Counted from the stretch's first letter, positions 11,808 to 24,163 are shown. The stretch is DNA of 64,000 bases from Steinernema hermaphroditum (GCA_030435675.1 CM059623.1:1452012-1516011), one strand, 5' to 3'. Made by a program: numbers and translations. The notes: generated by a model not told the origin, from the letters alone.

Positions 11808-14432
11808 ATGAGGGAATTCGAGTACTCGTTCTCTGCATGGCTGATTCTCGTCTATCAGGGCTTAGGAGTGCGCGCCTCTCGTCTATTCTTCGCTAATCAT
11901 CCGTTTTTAGTTCTTCGTCTACGCATCGCAGCTGGTTTACCTTCCGAAGCTGCACGAATTCATCTTCGGCGATGCCAATCCAACTCTTATCGTACGTGTC
12001 GAGCTCTCCTTCTCTTTTCATCCGTGTGACTTCAGTACGGCGCCGAGTATATCGTCAGCAACTTCAGCGCTGTCATCTGCTCAATCGTTGCGGACAGGTT
12101 CATCGGACGATTTCGGGTCGCCTTCTGGTCCAATCAGATTGCGATATTCGGACTTCTGCTGCTTAACTTCGTCAGCGAATGTGGACTTCCGCTCTGGATC
12201 GTTTATTGCGGATTCTATTTTGGCGCTTTTATTGTGTCCGTTTGTGGAGGAGCGTTTGTCGTCTCTGTACCCACGCTTGTTGCTGATCAGGTAAAGTGCT
12301 CTACTCATTCTGATAGTTAAAGTTTGCGGATTTCAGCTAGATGACCATTCGCCGAAGTTTGCAACTTCTGTGTTCCACCTCCACTTCCTTATTAGAAACA
12401 TTTGCCTCTTCTTGGCCACTATGCTCAGTCCGCTCATGGTCACCAACGTCAAGTGTCTTGGCCGAGATCAGTGCATCTCACTGTTCTATGGTAAGATGCG
12501 CCCTATTCACATATCTGACCGATCTCTTTAGGAGTTCTTCTGCTTGTTGCCGTGATTGCGCAAGCATTGATTTTCGTGCAATGGGACAGCTACGTTCGAG
12601 TGCGTGACCTGCGCCCAAAACGTCTCCAACAGTTCTTTAAATGGATGATTAGCTTTGTGCAATATACCAGTAGGTCGACGTGGTACAACGTCACTTTTAA
12701 AGTATTTGTAGACAGCAGCCCCGACAATTTGGTCAGTCATGAGAATTCCATGGAAATGGTCCGACACGACGCAAACCAGATGGGCAGGATGGCTCAAATG
12801 TTTCTGAGCCTTTCGTTCTTCTATGCCATGTACTACTTGAACCTTTTGTTTTTCGTCGATCAGGTATACAGAGACATTCGTTATCTGTTCTATCCGTCAA
12901 GTTCTTCAGGGAAGGCGTCTCTCGGCCAACGTTGGCAACTTCTTTTACCTCAAACCATCGACTCTCGCCAATAGCCGCTTGGCGTTCAACATCCTGTTCA
13001 GCCTCCTCCTTTACTTGATTGTGATGCCCCTGATTGAGCGCAAAATGAAATGCACTCCACTCCGGCGGATGGTTTTCGGATGTATCTGTGTGGTTCTTTC
13101 CCTGACGGCTGGAGGAATTGTTGAAACACAATCCGGGCCGGTGTATCGTCATGCCAGTTCGCTGATGACTCTTCACGGCGAAGGAATGTCCAACTGCACA
13201 CCTGTGCTCTACGCCGATTATAAATACATCTCTCTACAGAACCGCGTAACAGTACGTGTAGCTGAAGGCGAAAGTAGGTCATGTTGACAGAGCTGTTGCT
13301 AACGTTTGTTTTGCAGGGAATTGGACTTTGCTTCTTAGGAGCGGCTGTGGCCACGACAGGACACAGCTGGTGACTCTGAAAAACGAACTTTCCAAGTTGT
13401 TTCTCTTTAGCTGGCGCAATAATGAAACTGAAGTCACGATCAATATGCTGGACTACAATGAATATCCTACAGTTAGGACGCTCTTCTATGTGGCGCCATT
13501 CTATGAACACCCAGGGGTTGGCTGATTCCTTTGATCTAAAAGTCATTTCCATATTTTAGGAAATGGTTTTTGCGTTTGACTCCGGAACAAAAGCTCTTCT
13601 AGGCGTGACAAGCCACAGAGTTAACGAGTTGTTCTCTCTGGAATCTGCCTACTTTGGAGAGACGATCATCGAATTCTACATTGGATCTGACTGTCAATCG
13701 GAACGCGAATCGTGCAGGAAAGTTGGCAGTAAATCACTGTCGGGAGCAACTGGTGCTGTTTATGCCATTCTGACTGATTCTTCTGCAGTGCATGAAGATA
13801 ACTGGTTGCTTCAGTAAGTGTGCTCTTCTTTCTACTAATCACGTGAAATTGATTCTCAGGCTTCATCCGCCGAATGAAGGCTCCATATTATGGCAAGTCC
13901 CCATCTACATCTTCATGTCGCTTGGTGACTGCCTCGTTATCCCAGCTACAATGGAGTTCGCTTACACCGAATCCGTCTCCGGATTCAGAACTGTCGCTCA
14001 GGTTGTTTTGCCTATCGACTTTTTCATGGATATGTGAAATGTTTCAGGGATTTCTGAGACTGATGGGTTTTCTGGGTATGGTTCTCGGATACATGTTGCG
14101 AGTGCTCATTGGCAACACAAGAACGCGAGAGATTTTCGGCCTGGTCGTCGTCATGGCCGTAACGACGTTAGTATTAGCCTTTCATGCGTCAAAATATAAG
14201 TACGTGGAATCGAATAGCAATGGTAATGCACGCGTGTTCATCGTGTACAATCCCTATCTTTACAGGAGCGACCCAAGAATCACCCTTATTCCAGTCACAG
14301 GAAAGACTGCCACTTCCCTCCAACGAGACCTTGTCGCCAGATGTAATTGCAGCTAGCCGAAATGGCGCTGACTGCAAAAAGAACGCTGTAAATAGTGCTG
14401 AATCCAATGTTAATAGTGTAGATCGTAAATGA
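11808..14432 (+). CDS. POT/PTR2 family oligopeptide transporter (SLC15-like)
   Basis: Exons 11808-11867, 11911-11991, 12036-12290, 12337-12490, 12532-12863, 12910-13273, 13317-13516, 13560-13813, 13860-14001, 14048-14222 and 14266-14432 join in phase to 727 residues, the usual size for animal proton-coupled peptide transporters. Family signs: the ADRFIGRFRVAFW segment (like ADSxxGKFxTI), the FDQQG-like FVDQ-GRRL turn, a long luminal/extracellular loop (exons 6-8) with several Asn glycosylation sites, and the late helix SLGDCLVIPATMEFAYTE-S (family: GEVxFSxTGLEFSY). Multiple hydrophobic segments place it in a membrane, and peptide/H+ symport is the family function. The N-terminal ExxERF motif is degenerate (MREFEYSFSAW), so the N-terminus may be mis-set or the protein may have lost proton-coupled transport. 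The most similar C. elegans genes would be the pept group. Confidence 0.8.
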
Positions 14433-14724
14433 GTATAAGTCTTTTGCATTCATCGCATGCTCAATATCCACAGAGTTGCATGAATTCGAGAAGTAATCGA
14501 GAAATTCTACATGTGACCGTGCTGACGAGACAAGTCTGCAAGACTATTACGAAATTGTGAAATTTTGAATTCTACCGTAATAGTTGTCTGCACGACAAAT
14601 GTCTCTCCCATCCATTCGGCATCACCGTTCTAATTTTGCAAGTTTGCAGAGCGTGTCTTGCGGGAAAGCGTGTATCTCTTCGCGTCAGATATTGAATAGA
14701 CTGTATTTGCTTTCAGGTGCCACG

Positions 14725-15938
14725 ATGGTGGCGCTCGGTGCCGAGTTTTTCGGCACGGCACTCCGACAGGAACCGTTCTACGCCGTGAATAAGAACGAAT
14801 CTGAATGGACCGAAGCCGCAGAGCACAACTCAACTGAGCGTTTCGAGCTGAACGTCTCCGTCTTCTTGCCACTCAACTTCATTAGTCGCGAGATGCATCT
14901 CGTCTTGCAGACGTCAGGTCACTTTACCGGATGGTTCACAGAGTGGACTCCAAAACAATGGTCTGCGGCTCACCTTCAGAGTGTCACTATCCGGGGAATT
15001 CCACAAAGCGGATTGCCGTTCGAAGCAAGACTTGTTCCGGAGAATCGACTCGTCGATCTGATTCGGCTTGTCGGGCTTCCTGTCTCACAGGTACGCTAGT
15101 AGACTCATTTGCACACAGTAGACGCCGTGAGCGGTGGTATGACCGACGCATGTGTTGTTGATTGTGCAAATGAAACATCAGCAAACGCTATGAGCAGTCT
15201 AGGAGTGTCAGTTGTCTAAAGAATTGACCCATTGAACTTTTTTTCAGGACTATTCACTAAAGGGAGCGACTTTTCTGGATGTTCAAAACGTCGGCAGGTG
15301 CAACGCCGCCGTTCTTCTCAAGCTGCTCAACGCCGTGCAGAAGAACTTCAGGAGCGCCCGTTTCCACGACCTCCGGGACGACGAGTTTAGCACTGCATTC
15401 AGCAAGTTTCTACTGCGTTACATCACCGAGGCCCGTTCCCTATGCAATCTGACTCTGAATCAGTGCAGTTACAACAAGCAGCTCCTGCAAGCGATCGCTC
15501 CGCTGTTTAACTCCAAGAACGATCCGCTGAGTGTCGATCTCCGCCGAAGCCAATGCTGTTTCAACGCCGAATCTGTCGTAGTGTTCGTCGAGAAGTGGAA
15601 GAGCAGCATCGGACGGTACTCCATGAAACCCGAGAAACAGATCCTGATGCGTCTTGAGTCGCATGCCGAATGGAGCAAACTCAAGAAGACCCATGGACTA
15701 CTGCATCACGATCGCTGGCAAAACGAATACATCTCCATTGCCCATCCAAAGGGTCGTTCCTGGCTGATCCTCTCGCACGAGTTCTTCGACCGTCTTCGCA
15801 TGCTTCGTATCTTTGTTTATGTATTCAATCCTGAGGTAATCGACTGATTCATGCTGATTCCTTGATTCGGTTATGCACTTGCAGGAGGCTATCACCGACT
15901 GGGCTCTCCATCAGCTCTTTGGTTCGCTGGCTATCTAG
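14725..15938 (+). CDS. Unrecognised 335-residue protein
   Basis: Exons 14725-15090, 15248-15835 and 15885-15938 give 335 residues with clean GT/AG sites, all phase 0. An acceptor-like ctttcag lies 7 nt before the ATG and could be a trans-splice site. There is no signal peptide or membrane segment. The middle is rich in charged residues and has scattered Cys; the C-terminal half contains a WSKLKKTHGLLHHDRWQNEY region and the end reads DWALHQLFGSLAI. It could be one of the large nematode-specific intracellular families (F-box-associated style), but no diagnostic motif was seen, so no function is assigned. It follows the transporter on the same strand with about 290 bp between. Confidence 0.65.
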
Positions 15939-16062
15939 GATGAAAGAACTTTGTACATTATGTCGTTTATTTGAAAACTTTATTATATCTTCCGCCAATT
16001 ATCTCTACTTAACTGACCCATTTTTGTCTCGCCATTTATCCATAGTCTATCTATTGGCCCAG

Positions 16063-16068
16063 AATAAA
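16063..16068 (+). terminator. Poly(A) signal of the 335-residue gene
   Basis: AATAAA lies about 125 bp downstream of the stop codon at 15936-15938 on the same strand, and T-rich sequence follows. Confidence 0.45.
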
Positions 16069-17780
16069 CGTATATATAATTTTTAGCTTGAATACTCTGG
16101 TTGGTGGCTTGGAACTCGGTGCTCCTTATTTGTTAAAGTTTGCGCTCCCCTTTGTTTCCGCACTTATACCATTCTTGGTGTCAGTTCCGAATGATCCCTT
16201 CTCAGTCACCTTTTCATATCCCCTTCTTCCTGTTTCGTCATTCCTTCTTGTGGTCGGCGACCGGCATTGTAATGTTGTGGGGAAAGCCATTTCGCGTTTT
16301 CTTCTCCGTTAACGTTGCAGGGCGAATGAACGTTGATGTTTACGTCTTGGTGATGTTCTGCCGAGCGTGCCACCACCGAGAATCCTTAATCAATCGAGCG
16401 CCTTGTAAAAGGCGACTGTATTGTCCAGTTCTTGTCCTTCGCATGTGTATCGTTCTTTTAAGTTAATGACTTACTTTATCGTTGTTTGACTGTTCTCAGC
16501 GATTCAGTATTCTTATAGGATCCATTATCCGTTTACTGTACATACGGTCATATGCGATTTAAATCAAATTGTTGCCTCAATTTTTGCTTATTTTTTTCAT
16601 GGTCTTACAGTTTAGCGTTAAAATACCAGTACTGTTTACGTTCGGAAACTTGTAACTTAACTGTAACTGTAAGTATATGAATAGCTTGTACGACTTTTAC
16701 GACTCCTCTATCCGAAGCGGATGCGAGCTTCGAAGCCTTTGAATAACTTGTAAGTTCCCTTTTGTTCTGTAATGTTTAGCGAGAAAATAATTTTTGAGCT
16801 CCAGTCTCCATCTTTCCGGTCTCACGCTTAGATGTTTTCGGAAGTGACATTGCAGACCTCCGTCTAGATACCCTTTTTGGATCACCCTACATAAGGTGAG
16901 GGAATGGTTTAGACTGTCTGCTAAGGGAGGTGTCTGGGGGGCATGACAGATAGAAGTATCGTTCATACTCGTGGTGACGGCGACGATTGAATATCAAAGC
17001 ATTGTGCACGCCTTGATGTAGCGGTCGAAGTCAAAAGGATGCTTTGACTTTCAAAGAATGTTGGTTACGTTCGACGCCGTTTAGAGTCCTTGCTCAATCG
17101 AGTGGTCGTCAATGATCAGATCATGGATGATATCCCTTTAGATGACTGGATTTTTGATTTGTCCAAGGTAAACCAATGCATATTCCAAAATACGTTACGC
17201 ATTCAAAAGCTCGGCAAAAGTTCACTTCTTGTCCAACTTCCTACGTTTACTGATTGAAGCACATTGCAACTCTACGGTTCAGCACTATGAGTTACTCGCA
17301 TTTTTGTAGAGAAACATATGCTTTTTTATTAGTTGTACTACAGCGTCTTTGACATACATACCTATGAAACCGAAGGGGGATGCTATGACTCAATGCAACG
17401 AAACTATACTGAATTTGTTATTTTTGTCAATGTGTGGAATTTGACTGGAATGCTTGCGTTCATCTACACAATTTTGATGAAGCAAATAACCATTTAAATT
17501 CATGTTTTCTATTTCTTGCTAACCAGAAGGCATTCACGCTGAAAAATGCTACCAGAAAGGGATGTATTAGACTGTTATTCATTTCCGTTTTGCGAAATCT
17601 TGTTCCCCTTGACCCCTGATGTCATTGGTCACAAATTTCACAAAGATCGAAGATAAGAGTAAATTTCGGAGAAGGAGTGAGCTTCTGATTTTGACCTCAC
17701 AACTCTACTCAGATACTAATTTTTGTTTTGGGACATGGAAACGGAGAACCGACGGGTCCGTTGGTCTGTGTGTTTTTCCG

Positions 17781-17865
17781 TGCGTAAGGACTCCGAGGGG
17801 AACCGAACCCGACACCGCCCGCTTACAAACGGAGAACGTTCGCAATGAGCTACACAGACAGTTGA
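17781..17865 (-). repeat. tRNA-Thr-like SINE copy
   Basis: On the minus strand it reads TGTGTAGCTCATTGCGAACG (box A region), TTTGTAAGC (anticodon-loop position, TGT), then GTCGGGTTCGGTTCCCC (box B-like). The order and spacing fit a tRNA-derived element, and it matches the other copies in TGT(G)TGGCTCATTGCGAA. Confidence 0.55.
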
Positions 17866-17990
17866 GATATTACCGCTCTACTTCCACTATGTCTCTGGCG
17901 ACGCTAGGCTTTGAGTTTTTTTGCAGTTCTTTCAGTGATTTTTTGCCGATTTTGTAACCAGCAATGTTGTCAGTTCCAAAACTTTTTAAA

Positions 17991-18026
17991 ATTTACATGA
18001 GCGCCAATCTTACCGCCCGCAGGGCT
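17991..18026 (-). repeat. 36-bp inverted repeat, left copy
   Basis: ATTTACATGAGCGCCAATCT plus 16 further bases is the reverse complement of 20727-20762 with one mismatch. A third, more diverged copy is at 27855-27900. The pair could be ends of a 2.77-kb block or two independent inserts of one family. Confidence 0.7.
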
Positions 18027-20008
18027 ATTTAGCTTTTAGTACCTGGAGGGCGCGAATTCGTGCGCAGCCGTGTTTTTTTTCTACACCGAACACGCCCGTG
18101 TAAAAGATTTTATCAATTTGGAATTGTTCAACGTGAGCCCTTCTTGGTATGACGACTTCGTGAGGACCAAATAATCTTTCGCGGCTACTTTATGAATTTT
18201 TGCTTAGTTGCCTTGTTCGCGAGCGCGAACAGCTGCAGGAGATGATGCTCATTTTCCTTGTTTGTGCGGAATGCCACTATGCTTAACAGATAATTTTTGA
18301 CAGTCTACAAATGTTTCCTGAAGATGAAGATACACCTTTACTAACACTTTATGGTAAACATGGCCATGTGACTTCCAAAGAAACCCAAAACTGTGTGAGC
18401 ATCGGCTGAACGCATCGGGTTCAGACACGGCATCGCCGACACGCTAATGCGCGATCTCAAATAATGCGCCATCAGCTGTCGACCAATCTTATCCACTGTG
18501 ACTTTTATACTCTTGAATCAATGACATTCACAATGTGAAGAAACGTAGACCCTCTTCTCGAAGTCAAAACTTCTTTTCTTTCTTTGGTCGGCGCAGAGCA
18601 CGACGATCGAATTGAAGGCGACGAGTGCGGACTCGGACTCGATCGGCATCACTGACCACCATCAGTGTGCGCGGATTCCAAAGCAGCGAAGAAGCGGAGC
18701 CCGGAAGTAGCTGGGGAGAACGAAGCGGTATCTGTTTCGACTAGCAGACCTCGGAGGTGCAACGGTTCTTGATTTTTGACCGCGTGTGTGTTGAGGGTTG
18801 ATGGCCTTTTTAGAAAGATGTGGCTTGGCATACTTTAACATTCTTATACAGGTTTAGTGTTGAAAAGATATGACAAATCTGACAGGAAATATGACGGATA
18901 TAAAAATGTGGCTTCATAGCATTGTATTTCGTTATTTTTGGAGAATTTTTGGAGATTCGGAGGTTGCAGCTCTAGAAATGATTCGGTCTACTTCCTCTCG
19001 CTCATGGACGAAAATTCTTCCGCTTCGAATTCGTGCTAAGTCGCGAAGACATTGGCCAAAGTCTATGAATATGAGCGCAGGCAATTTTTCCAAGAAAGAG
19101 GGTTCTCTTTAGAAGTAACACGGAAGTGGAGCGACTCTTAATTTTTGCCAGAACATGAATTTTCCTCATCTGTTTTGTTATTTTTGTCCAGCGAAATGTT
19201 AAACGAAAGCTGAGCACTCTGTGGATTTTAAAGCACGTCCCTACTAAAGGCCTATCTGCTGATTTTTGGATATGGTGCTGTTACGTCCGACGTTCTGTGC
19301 TCGATTCAATCGGATTCCTGTTGTCGCGACTCAGATGGGTGTGTTTTTAGTCTTTGGAACGTCGGCGCTCTTGTTTACATGTGCGCCACGCCGGAGACGT
19401 GTTTACTATTTGCTGTCTGTGCATCGCAAATCAATAGCTGGCTTCTATCAATATTTTGCGATTTCCAGAATTCTCAGTCTACGCCGTGACGTTACTACGT
19501 ATTTACGAAGTCCGCTTTCCTCTTGTTAGTCACGCATATTCGTAGAAGCGTTATCTGTTATTCACTAACAATCCCGGCTATGACATTCTGTTTGTCACCT
19601 TCAGCCTTTGTCAATGCTTGTAAATGGAACGACGTCGTTAATTACTGAGCTGAGGTGATAAAGCGAAAGGTTGTCACCGGTCGGTAGAATTCCGAATTCC
19701 TTTTTTATTCCTTCTTTTTACTATATTGTGATTTTTGATATTGCTGCAATGAATTGTCATTCAAATTGTCATTGTCTCAATCCAACACTCTTTAAACATA
19801 ATGTTGTTGACTCCTACGCTCTTTTTTGGAAAAGTACGGCAGGTTACGCGTTTAAGAACACCTTGTTGAAAAAGCAATTTTTGCCTGTGTGCATCATCAC
19901 CTGATCATTCCGAAATTCTCGATTTTCTCGTCTCCCGAAGACATCAAGGACTCCAATTTTCAGGACACGAAACCGAGGCTCAGGGAAGCTGATTGTTTCT
20001 AGAATCAC

Positions 20009-20210
20009 TTTATCCACACCTTTCTTGAGAACTTCTTATTTTTGCGTTTTTCCCTAAGGATACTGCTCTGTGCGTGTGTTTTATTGTGCGTAGGAGAAGT
20101 AGACAGTAGTGTCGGTACCAGTAGACAATATCGCGGCCTGGGCCGGTGTTGAACCGATCGATCGAATCATTATATCCACCTTTCTTAAGAACTTCATATT
20201 TTTGCGTAAG
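20009..20210 (+). repeat. Local direct duplication carrying the heptamer
   Basis: TTTCTTGAGAACTTCTTATT-TTTGCGT at about 20020-20047 recurs as TTTCTTAAGAACTTCATATT-TTTGCGT at about 20180-20207, 160 bp apart. Both copies keep the ATTTTTG heptamer. Confidence 0.6.
20105..20165 (-). repeat. Partial tRNA-like SINE copy
   Basis: The minus strand shows GATCGGTTCAACACCGGCCC (box B-like) and the family tail ending in TATTGTCTACTGG. The box A half is not recognisable. Confidence 0.5.
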
Positions 20211-20424
20211 TGATTCGATGATCTCTGATGACACGATTATTTCCGAAGAACTGTTTAAAACGTAAATAAGCAACCATTTTTGACGAATTGGTGAAATGGA
20301 CCTTTTTCGAGAGGGTGTCAGATCCACGTTAGATTGGCACATTCATTTCGTTATGTGATGATTACGTTCTTCTTTTCACATCCTCTAGGCGGAAGATTTG
20401 TGTAAGTGTTTTTGTGTACCGGCC

Positions 20425-20507
20425 GGACAGTAGGCAAGACAGGGACCCGGACCAGCGTTTAACCGACTCCGACCGATTACGAGTGAGACACTTAACCGAT
20501 AGACAGC
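20425..20507 (-). repeat. tRNA-like SINE copy
   Basis: On the minus strand it reads GCTGTCTATCGG, CTCGTAATCGGTCGGAGTCGG (anticodon arm to box B), TTAAACGC and GGTCCGGGTCCCTGTCTTG. This is the same organisation and tail as the 27950 and 34177 copies. Confidence 0.55.
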
Positions 20508-20726
20508 TGATATCCATCCTATCCAACTATGACCAAGTTATTTTTGGCTCCCGTCGTTTAGTTGTTTCTTATTCGAAAAAGTGAACTCATCTTGTCATTG
20601 TTTTCTTGAAAGTAGTCGACCTCTTTTGTCCCTTGAAGGTGCATCTTCTTGATGTAGGCCTATGCATGCCACATTATCGAAATAAACACGGCTGTGTTAC
20701 CCTCCAGTTACTTTATAAAGCCAGGT

Positions 20727-20762
20727 AGCCCTGCGGGCGGCAAGATTGGCGCTCATGTAAAT
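20727..20762 (+). repeat. 36-bp inverted repeat, right copy
   Basis: This is the reverse complement of 17991-18026 with one difference. It starts AGCCCTGCGGGCGGCAAGAT. A related sequence in the same orientation lies at 27855-27900. Confidence 0.7.
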
Positions 20763-21289
20763 GGCAAAAATAAACACGTGAAACTTGTTTGTTGAAAACG
20801 CCATTAAAGGGTGTTCTGGTCAGAACGTAAAGTCGCTTTTCACCTTCTTAACTACGAGCATGAACTGAGATGCAGAGCCAGAAGCCTACAGAGCATCCTC
20901 ACCTCAGCCATTCGCCGTTCTTGACGTGAAAGTCACTGTTAGCTCCATATAAAAAACAGCGGGTTCTTCGTCTTCGGAGTGTCTTTGCCTGGGAAAATCT
21001 CTCGACCACTATGAGCAGATTCTATTCGCCCTTCTTTTGTTTGTTCTGATGACTCAGTGGTATGTAATGTTGCTCCTCTGAACTTCATCGTAAAATGGCC
21101 AGTCAGCTGATATCACAGAAAAGGACCTATCCATTTAGATTCAGATTTGGCACTTTCTTCACAACTTTTATGATGCAATTGACCTTTTCCTGGGATGCAC
21201 CTGATCCAGTTCACTGTTCCAAAATCAGTCCCTCATCTGACGTTTATCCCGATCGTCCCATCAACGTTTACGTAATAGTCACACGTGAG

Positions 21290-21800
21290 CGACAATAGGT
21301 TCCCATCTGTGCCAGTTACACTGTCCCCCTTCTTCTCCACCGCCGCTGCCACTTCCCCATCCGATGTTCTTCCGCCCCTCCGCTCGGCCAGCCGAGCTGA
21401 ACTATAAGGAAACGCCGAGCGGCCACTCGGCGTTCGTCGCTTGCACTTGTAGGTGCCGCCGCGGGAGGGAGAAGTGCAAGTTCATGCCTGTCCGAACGCA
21501 AATTAGAGCGCCACGGAACCGCGCGATGAGGGTGCCGCTCACGTCATGCGGAGTGAAACTGCCGGCTGCGCGTGCGGTGACAATCGTCGCGGCGACGCGA
21601 AGGTCGTTCGCCCGTTCGGTCGCCCTTTCGCTTTCGATCGCGTCACTTAGTGCCTGGCTTTGCAGATGGGCCCCCAGGATATGTCTAGTTTAAACGGCGC
21701 CAGACGGATTCGGAGGAGGGGCTACTTGTGCCATTTGATTATGCAAATCCATTCGCGGAGGGGCTGTGGCCGCAAATGTCGTTCGGGTCGCGGCTATTTG
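21290..21800. promoter_or_regulatory. GC-rich island with POU octamer (possible enhancer)
   Basis: This is a sharply GC-rich block inside AT-rich desert. It contains ATGCAAAT, the POU-domain octamer, at 21741-21748 and several CGGCG/GCCG clusters. The 109-residue open frame in it is arginine-rich and looks like a composition artefact. The regulatory call is inference. Confidence 0.3.
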
Positions 21801-22937
21801 ATGTGCGAAGTGGTGTAACATCCGCCGAGAATCGTGTCAATGGTAATTGTAATTGGTTCGGTCGGCCGGGTTAGTGTTACAAGGTCCGTAGTGAAAAGCA
21901 TAGTGGGTGGAATTGACCTAGTTGCTGGTGCAGGGTATCAATTATTAGCGCTTTGCTTAACTCACTCTTTTATATATCCATATCAGACAGTATTCTTTAT
22001 CTCCGGGACCTTTATCTCCGGGAGATGGACTATTGCCTGACTTATTAGATCGCCGACGCTCTTGTTCCCTATGCAATATCTCCGCAAACTTTTGTTCATA
22101 TTTTTTTATATTATTGCAGGCAATTTTTCATTTCGTTTTTTCATTTCGTTACTTATGGAACCAGCCCTAAAACATATGGTTCTTATCGTCTATCAGGGAT
22201 ACCTCTCAGTCACCAAATGACCTCAAATTTGCTATTACAATACCACAGTTCATTTTTATTTTTTGCTTTTTAGTGCCATTCGCACCTGGCATAGGCGAAT
22301 CTACGGAACACTGGACCGACCTGTTTCTCCATTTCCAAACTGCCAACCAGTACTATCAAATTGGATATGTGCGATCTGAAATGTGTCAATTTCTAGGCAT
22401 TTTTGTCATTGCCACTGTTTCTCAGTTATTCGTGATTGGTTCGCTGCAGTGCGCGAGTGTTACAAGGTCTAAAGTGAAAACCGCGATTTCGACAGGTGAC
22501 CTAGATGACCCACCCCTCGCTGTGTTAACCTCATTTTGCCAATGTGAGTGTACAAACTTGGCCACCGTCGTGTTGACCAGAACAACTTACTGCTACGTGC
22601 CATTTGCGCATCTTTCCTAGAGATGTGTTTTCAGCCCAAAAAGTTTCTCCATAAAATATTGTAATTTATATGTTCCTAAGGTGCATTTCGAAACCGAAAA
22701 GCTTGAACCAGAATCTAAAGAACCGGTTGTGACCGATGTAATTTAATCACGGTAAACGATACATTTGTACCAACAGAGGCAGTTCTCACTATATTCGTAA
22801 TTTTTGTTTATGGACAGCAGTAACAGTGCCACCAAACTTTGAGTCCAAGGTCTTCCAAGAGGCCTTTCGTGGGCGGTTACCATTCTTCGATTCAGCTTGA
22901 GCACTTCTCAAGTTGACCAGTTCCATTTTCTTTTAGT

Positions 22938-23013
22938 TGCCTGTCTAGCTGGGATGCACCGGAACGAACCGAAATCAGTCAGAAGGTCCGGGGTTCGAAT
23001 CCCCCCGCAGGCC
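22938..23013 (+). repeat. tRNA-like element, forward member of an inverted pair
   Basis: About 75 nt. The first seven bases GCCTGTC pair with the 3' GCAGGC, CGGGGTTCGAATCCCCC forms a T-arm, and TCAGAAGGTCC sits where a tRNA anticodon 3' stem and variable loop would be. The D and anticodon arms do not fold, so it is a tRNA pseudogene or SINE head rather than a working tRNA. Confidence 0.5.
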
Positions 23014-23137
23014 AATATTTTTATATACTTTTTTCCGCACGTTTTTTTCCGCATATTTAAATTTTACTTACGTAAAATCAGGCAATGAAACAGTTTCCAG
23101 AATGGTATGTCATGGAAATAGGAAAATAAAAAAGTTT

Positions 23138-23215
23138 TGCTCGCGGGTGGTTTCGAACCCGGGACCTTCTGACCGATTCCAGTTTGTGCCGATTTCCGTT
23201 CCGGTGCATCCCTAC
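23138..23215 (-). repeat. tRNA-like element, reverse member of the inverted pair
   Basis: The minus strand reads GGGATGCACCGGAACGGAAA, then TCGGTCAGAAGGTCCCGGGT and TCGAAACCACCC. It matches the 22938 element over the same blocks, in opposite orientation about 125 bp away, with the box B ends facing each other. Confidence 0.55.
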
Positions 23216-23476
23216 TGTAAAGTACACGCACTAAGGCCATTCCGCATTCCTCTCTCAATACTATGCCGAAGTATGCATATATGTTTTATGTTCTTTCACG
23301 ACGATTTCAATTATTCCTTTGCAACTTTTTATCTCTTATTAAGGTAGTCATGTTGTTCATCCTTTCTTGCTTATTGATACTTTGTCCTCGGTCTTTGTAA
23401 AGCTCAAGAGTTAAGATGATTTCGCGATCATGGCGCCCATTTCCAATACGCTCCATGTAAGAGAAGATGTGTTTTA

Positions 23477-23589
23477 TGACCGGTTTTTGATCCCCTTCAA
23501 AAGCAATTCTCCTGATAGGCACGATCTACAATAAAATCCAACCTTGGCACGGGTGGCACCGATTTCTTCTGACTCAGCTAGCAGAAACG
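23477..23589 (+). repeat. 113-bp direct repeat, copy 1
   Basis: TTTTTGATCCCCTTCAAAAG, then CTGATAGGCACGATCTACAA and CACCGATTTCTTCTGACTCA, are shared at high identity with 24051-24163. In this copy the terminal palindrome is damaged (GACTCAGCTAGCAGAAACG). Confidence 0.75.
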
Positions 23590-24050
23590 CCCCTTGAGAA
23601 TATGACATCAGCGGTTCCCCTTGAATTGACTGTGTAGTAACTGATTACGATCTTGTTTTACGATCCTGTTTTATGGCGGCGTTCAACATCATGATTGTTG
23701 TTTATAACTGCACACTCGTAACTGTGCAGTTCATCTTAATCTTGTGAAAATTAATCGAGGAGTTAGCGAGTTGTTGTGTTCACGAACGCATTATACTTTA
23801 TGACATTTCGATGTTCGAAAAGTCGTGTGTTCGTTGCACTTTTTGGTCCTTTGCTGCAACCGGAGTTCAGCAACATTTCACGCATTGGCATACCATTATG
23901 CTACTATTCGATTGGGTCTCTGCGGCATCGATTTTTGGAGCCTAACAGTTCTAGTGTGTGAAATTGTCCAAATATGATAGCTTATGGCGTTCACTTATGT
24001 CTTACAAAATTTATATAACTTGTGACTAGGTATTAAATGTTGTTCGTCTA

Positions 24051-24163
24051 TGACTGATTTTTGATCCCCTTCAAAAGCAATTATCCTGATAGGCACGATC
24101 TACAATAAAATCCAATCTTGGCACGGATGGCACCGATTTCTTCTGACTCAGTCAGAAGAAACG
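24051..24163 (+). repeat. 113-bp direct repeat, copy 2, ending in a perfect palindrome
   Basis: Same unit as 23477-23589, 574 bp downstream. It ends with TTTCTTCTGAC (24137-24147), TCA, GTCAGAAGAAA (24151-24161): an 11-bp perfect stem with a 3-nt loop. Confidence 0.75.

Noticed and set aside
17991..20762. LTR retrotransposon
   Set aside because: The repeats are inverted, not direct, and no gag/pol-like frame lies between them.
22938..23013. Functional tRNA gene
   Set aside because: Acceptor and T arms pair, but the D and anticodon arms do not, and the related inverted copy is even more irregular.
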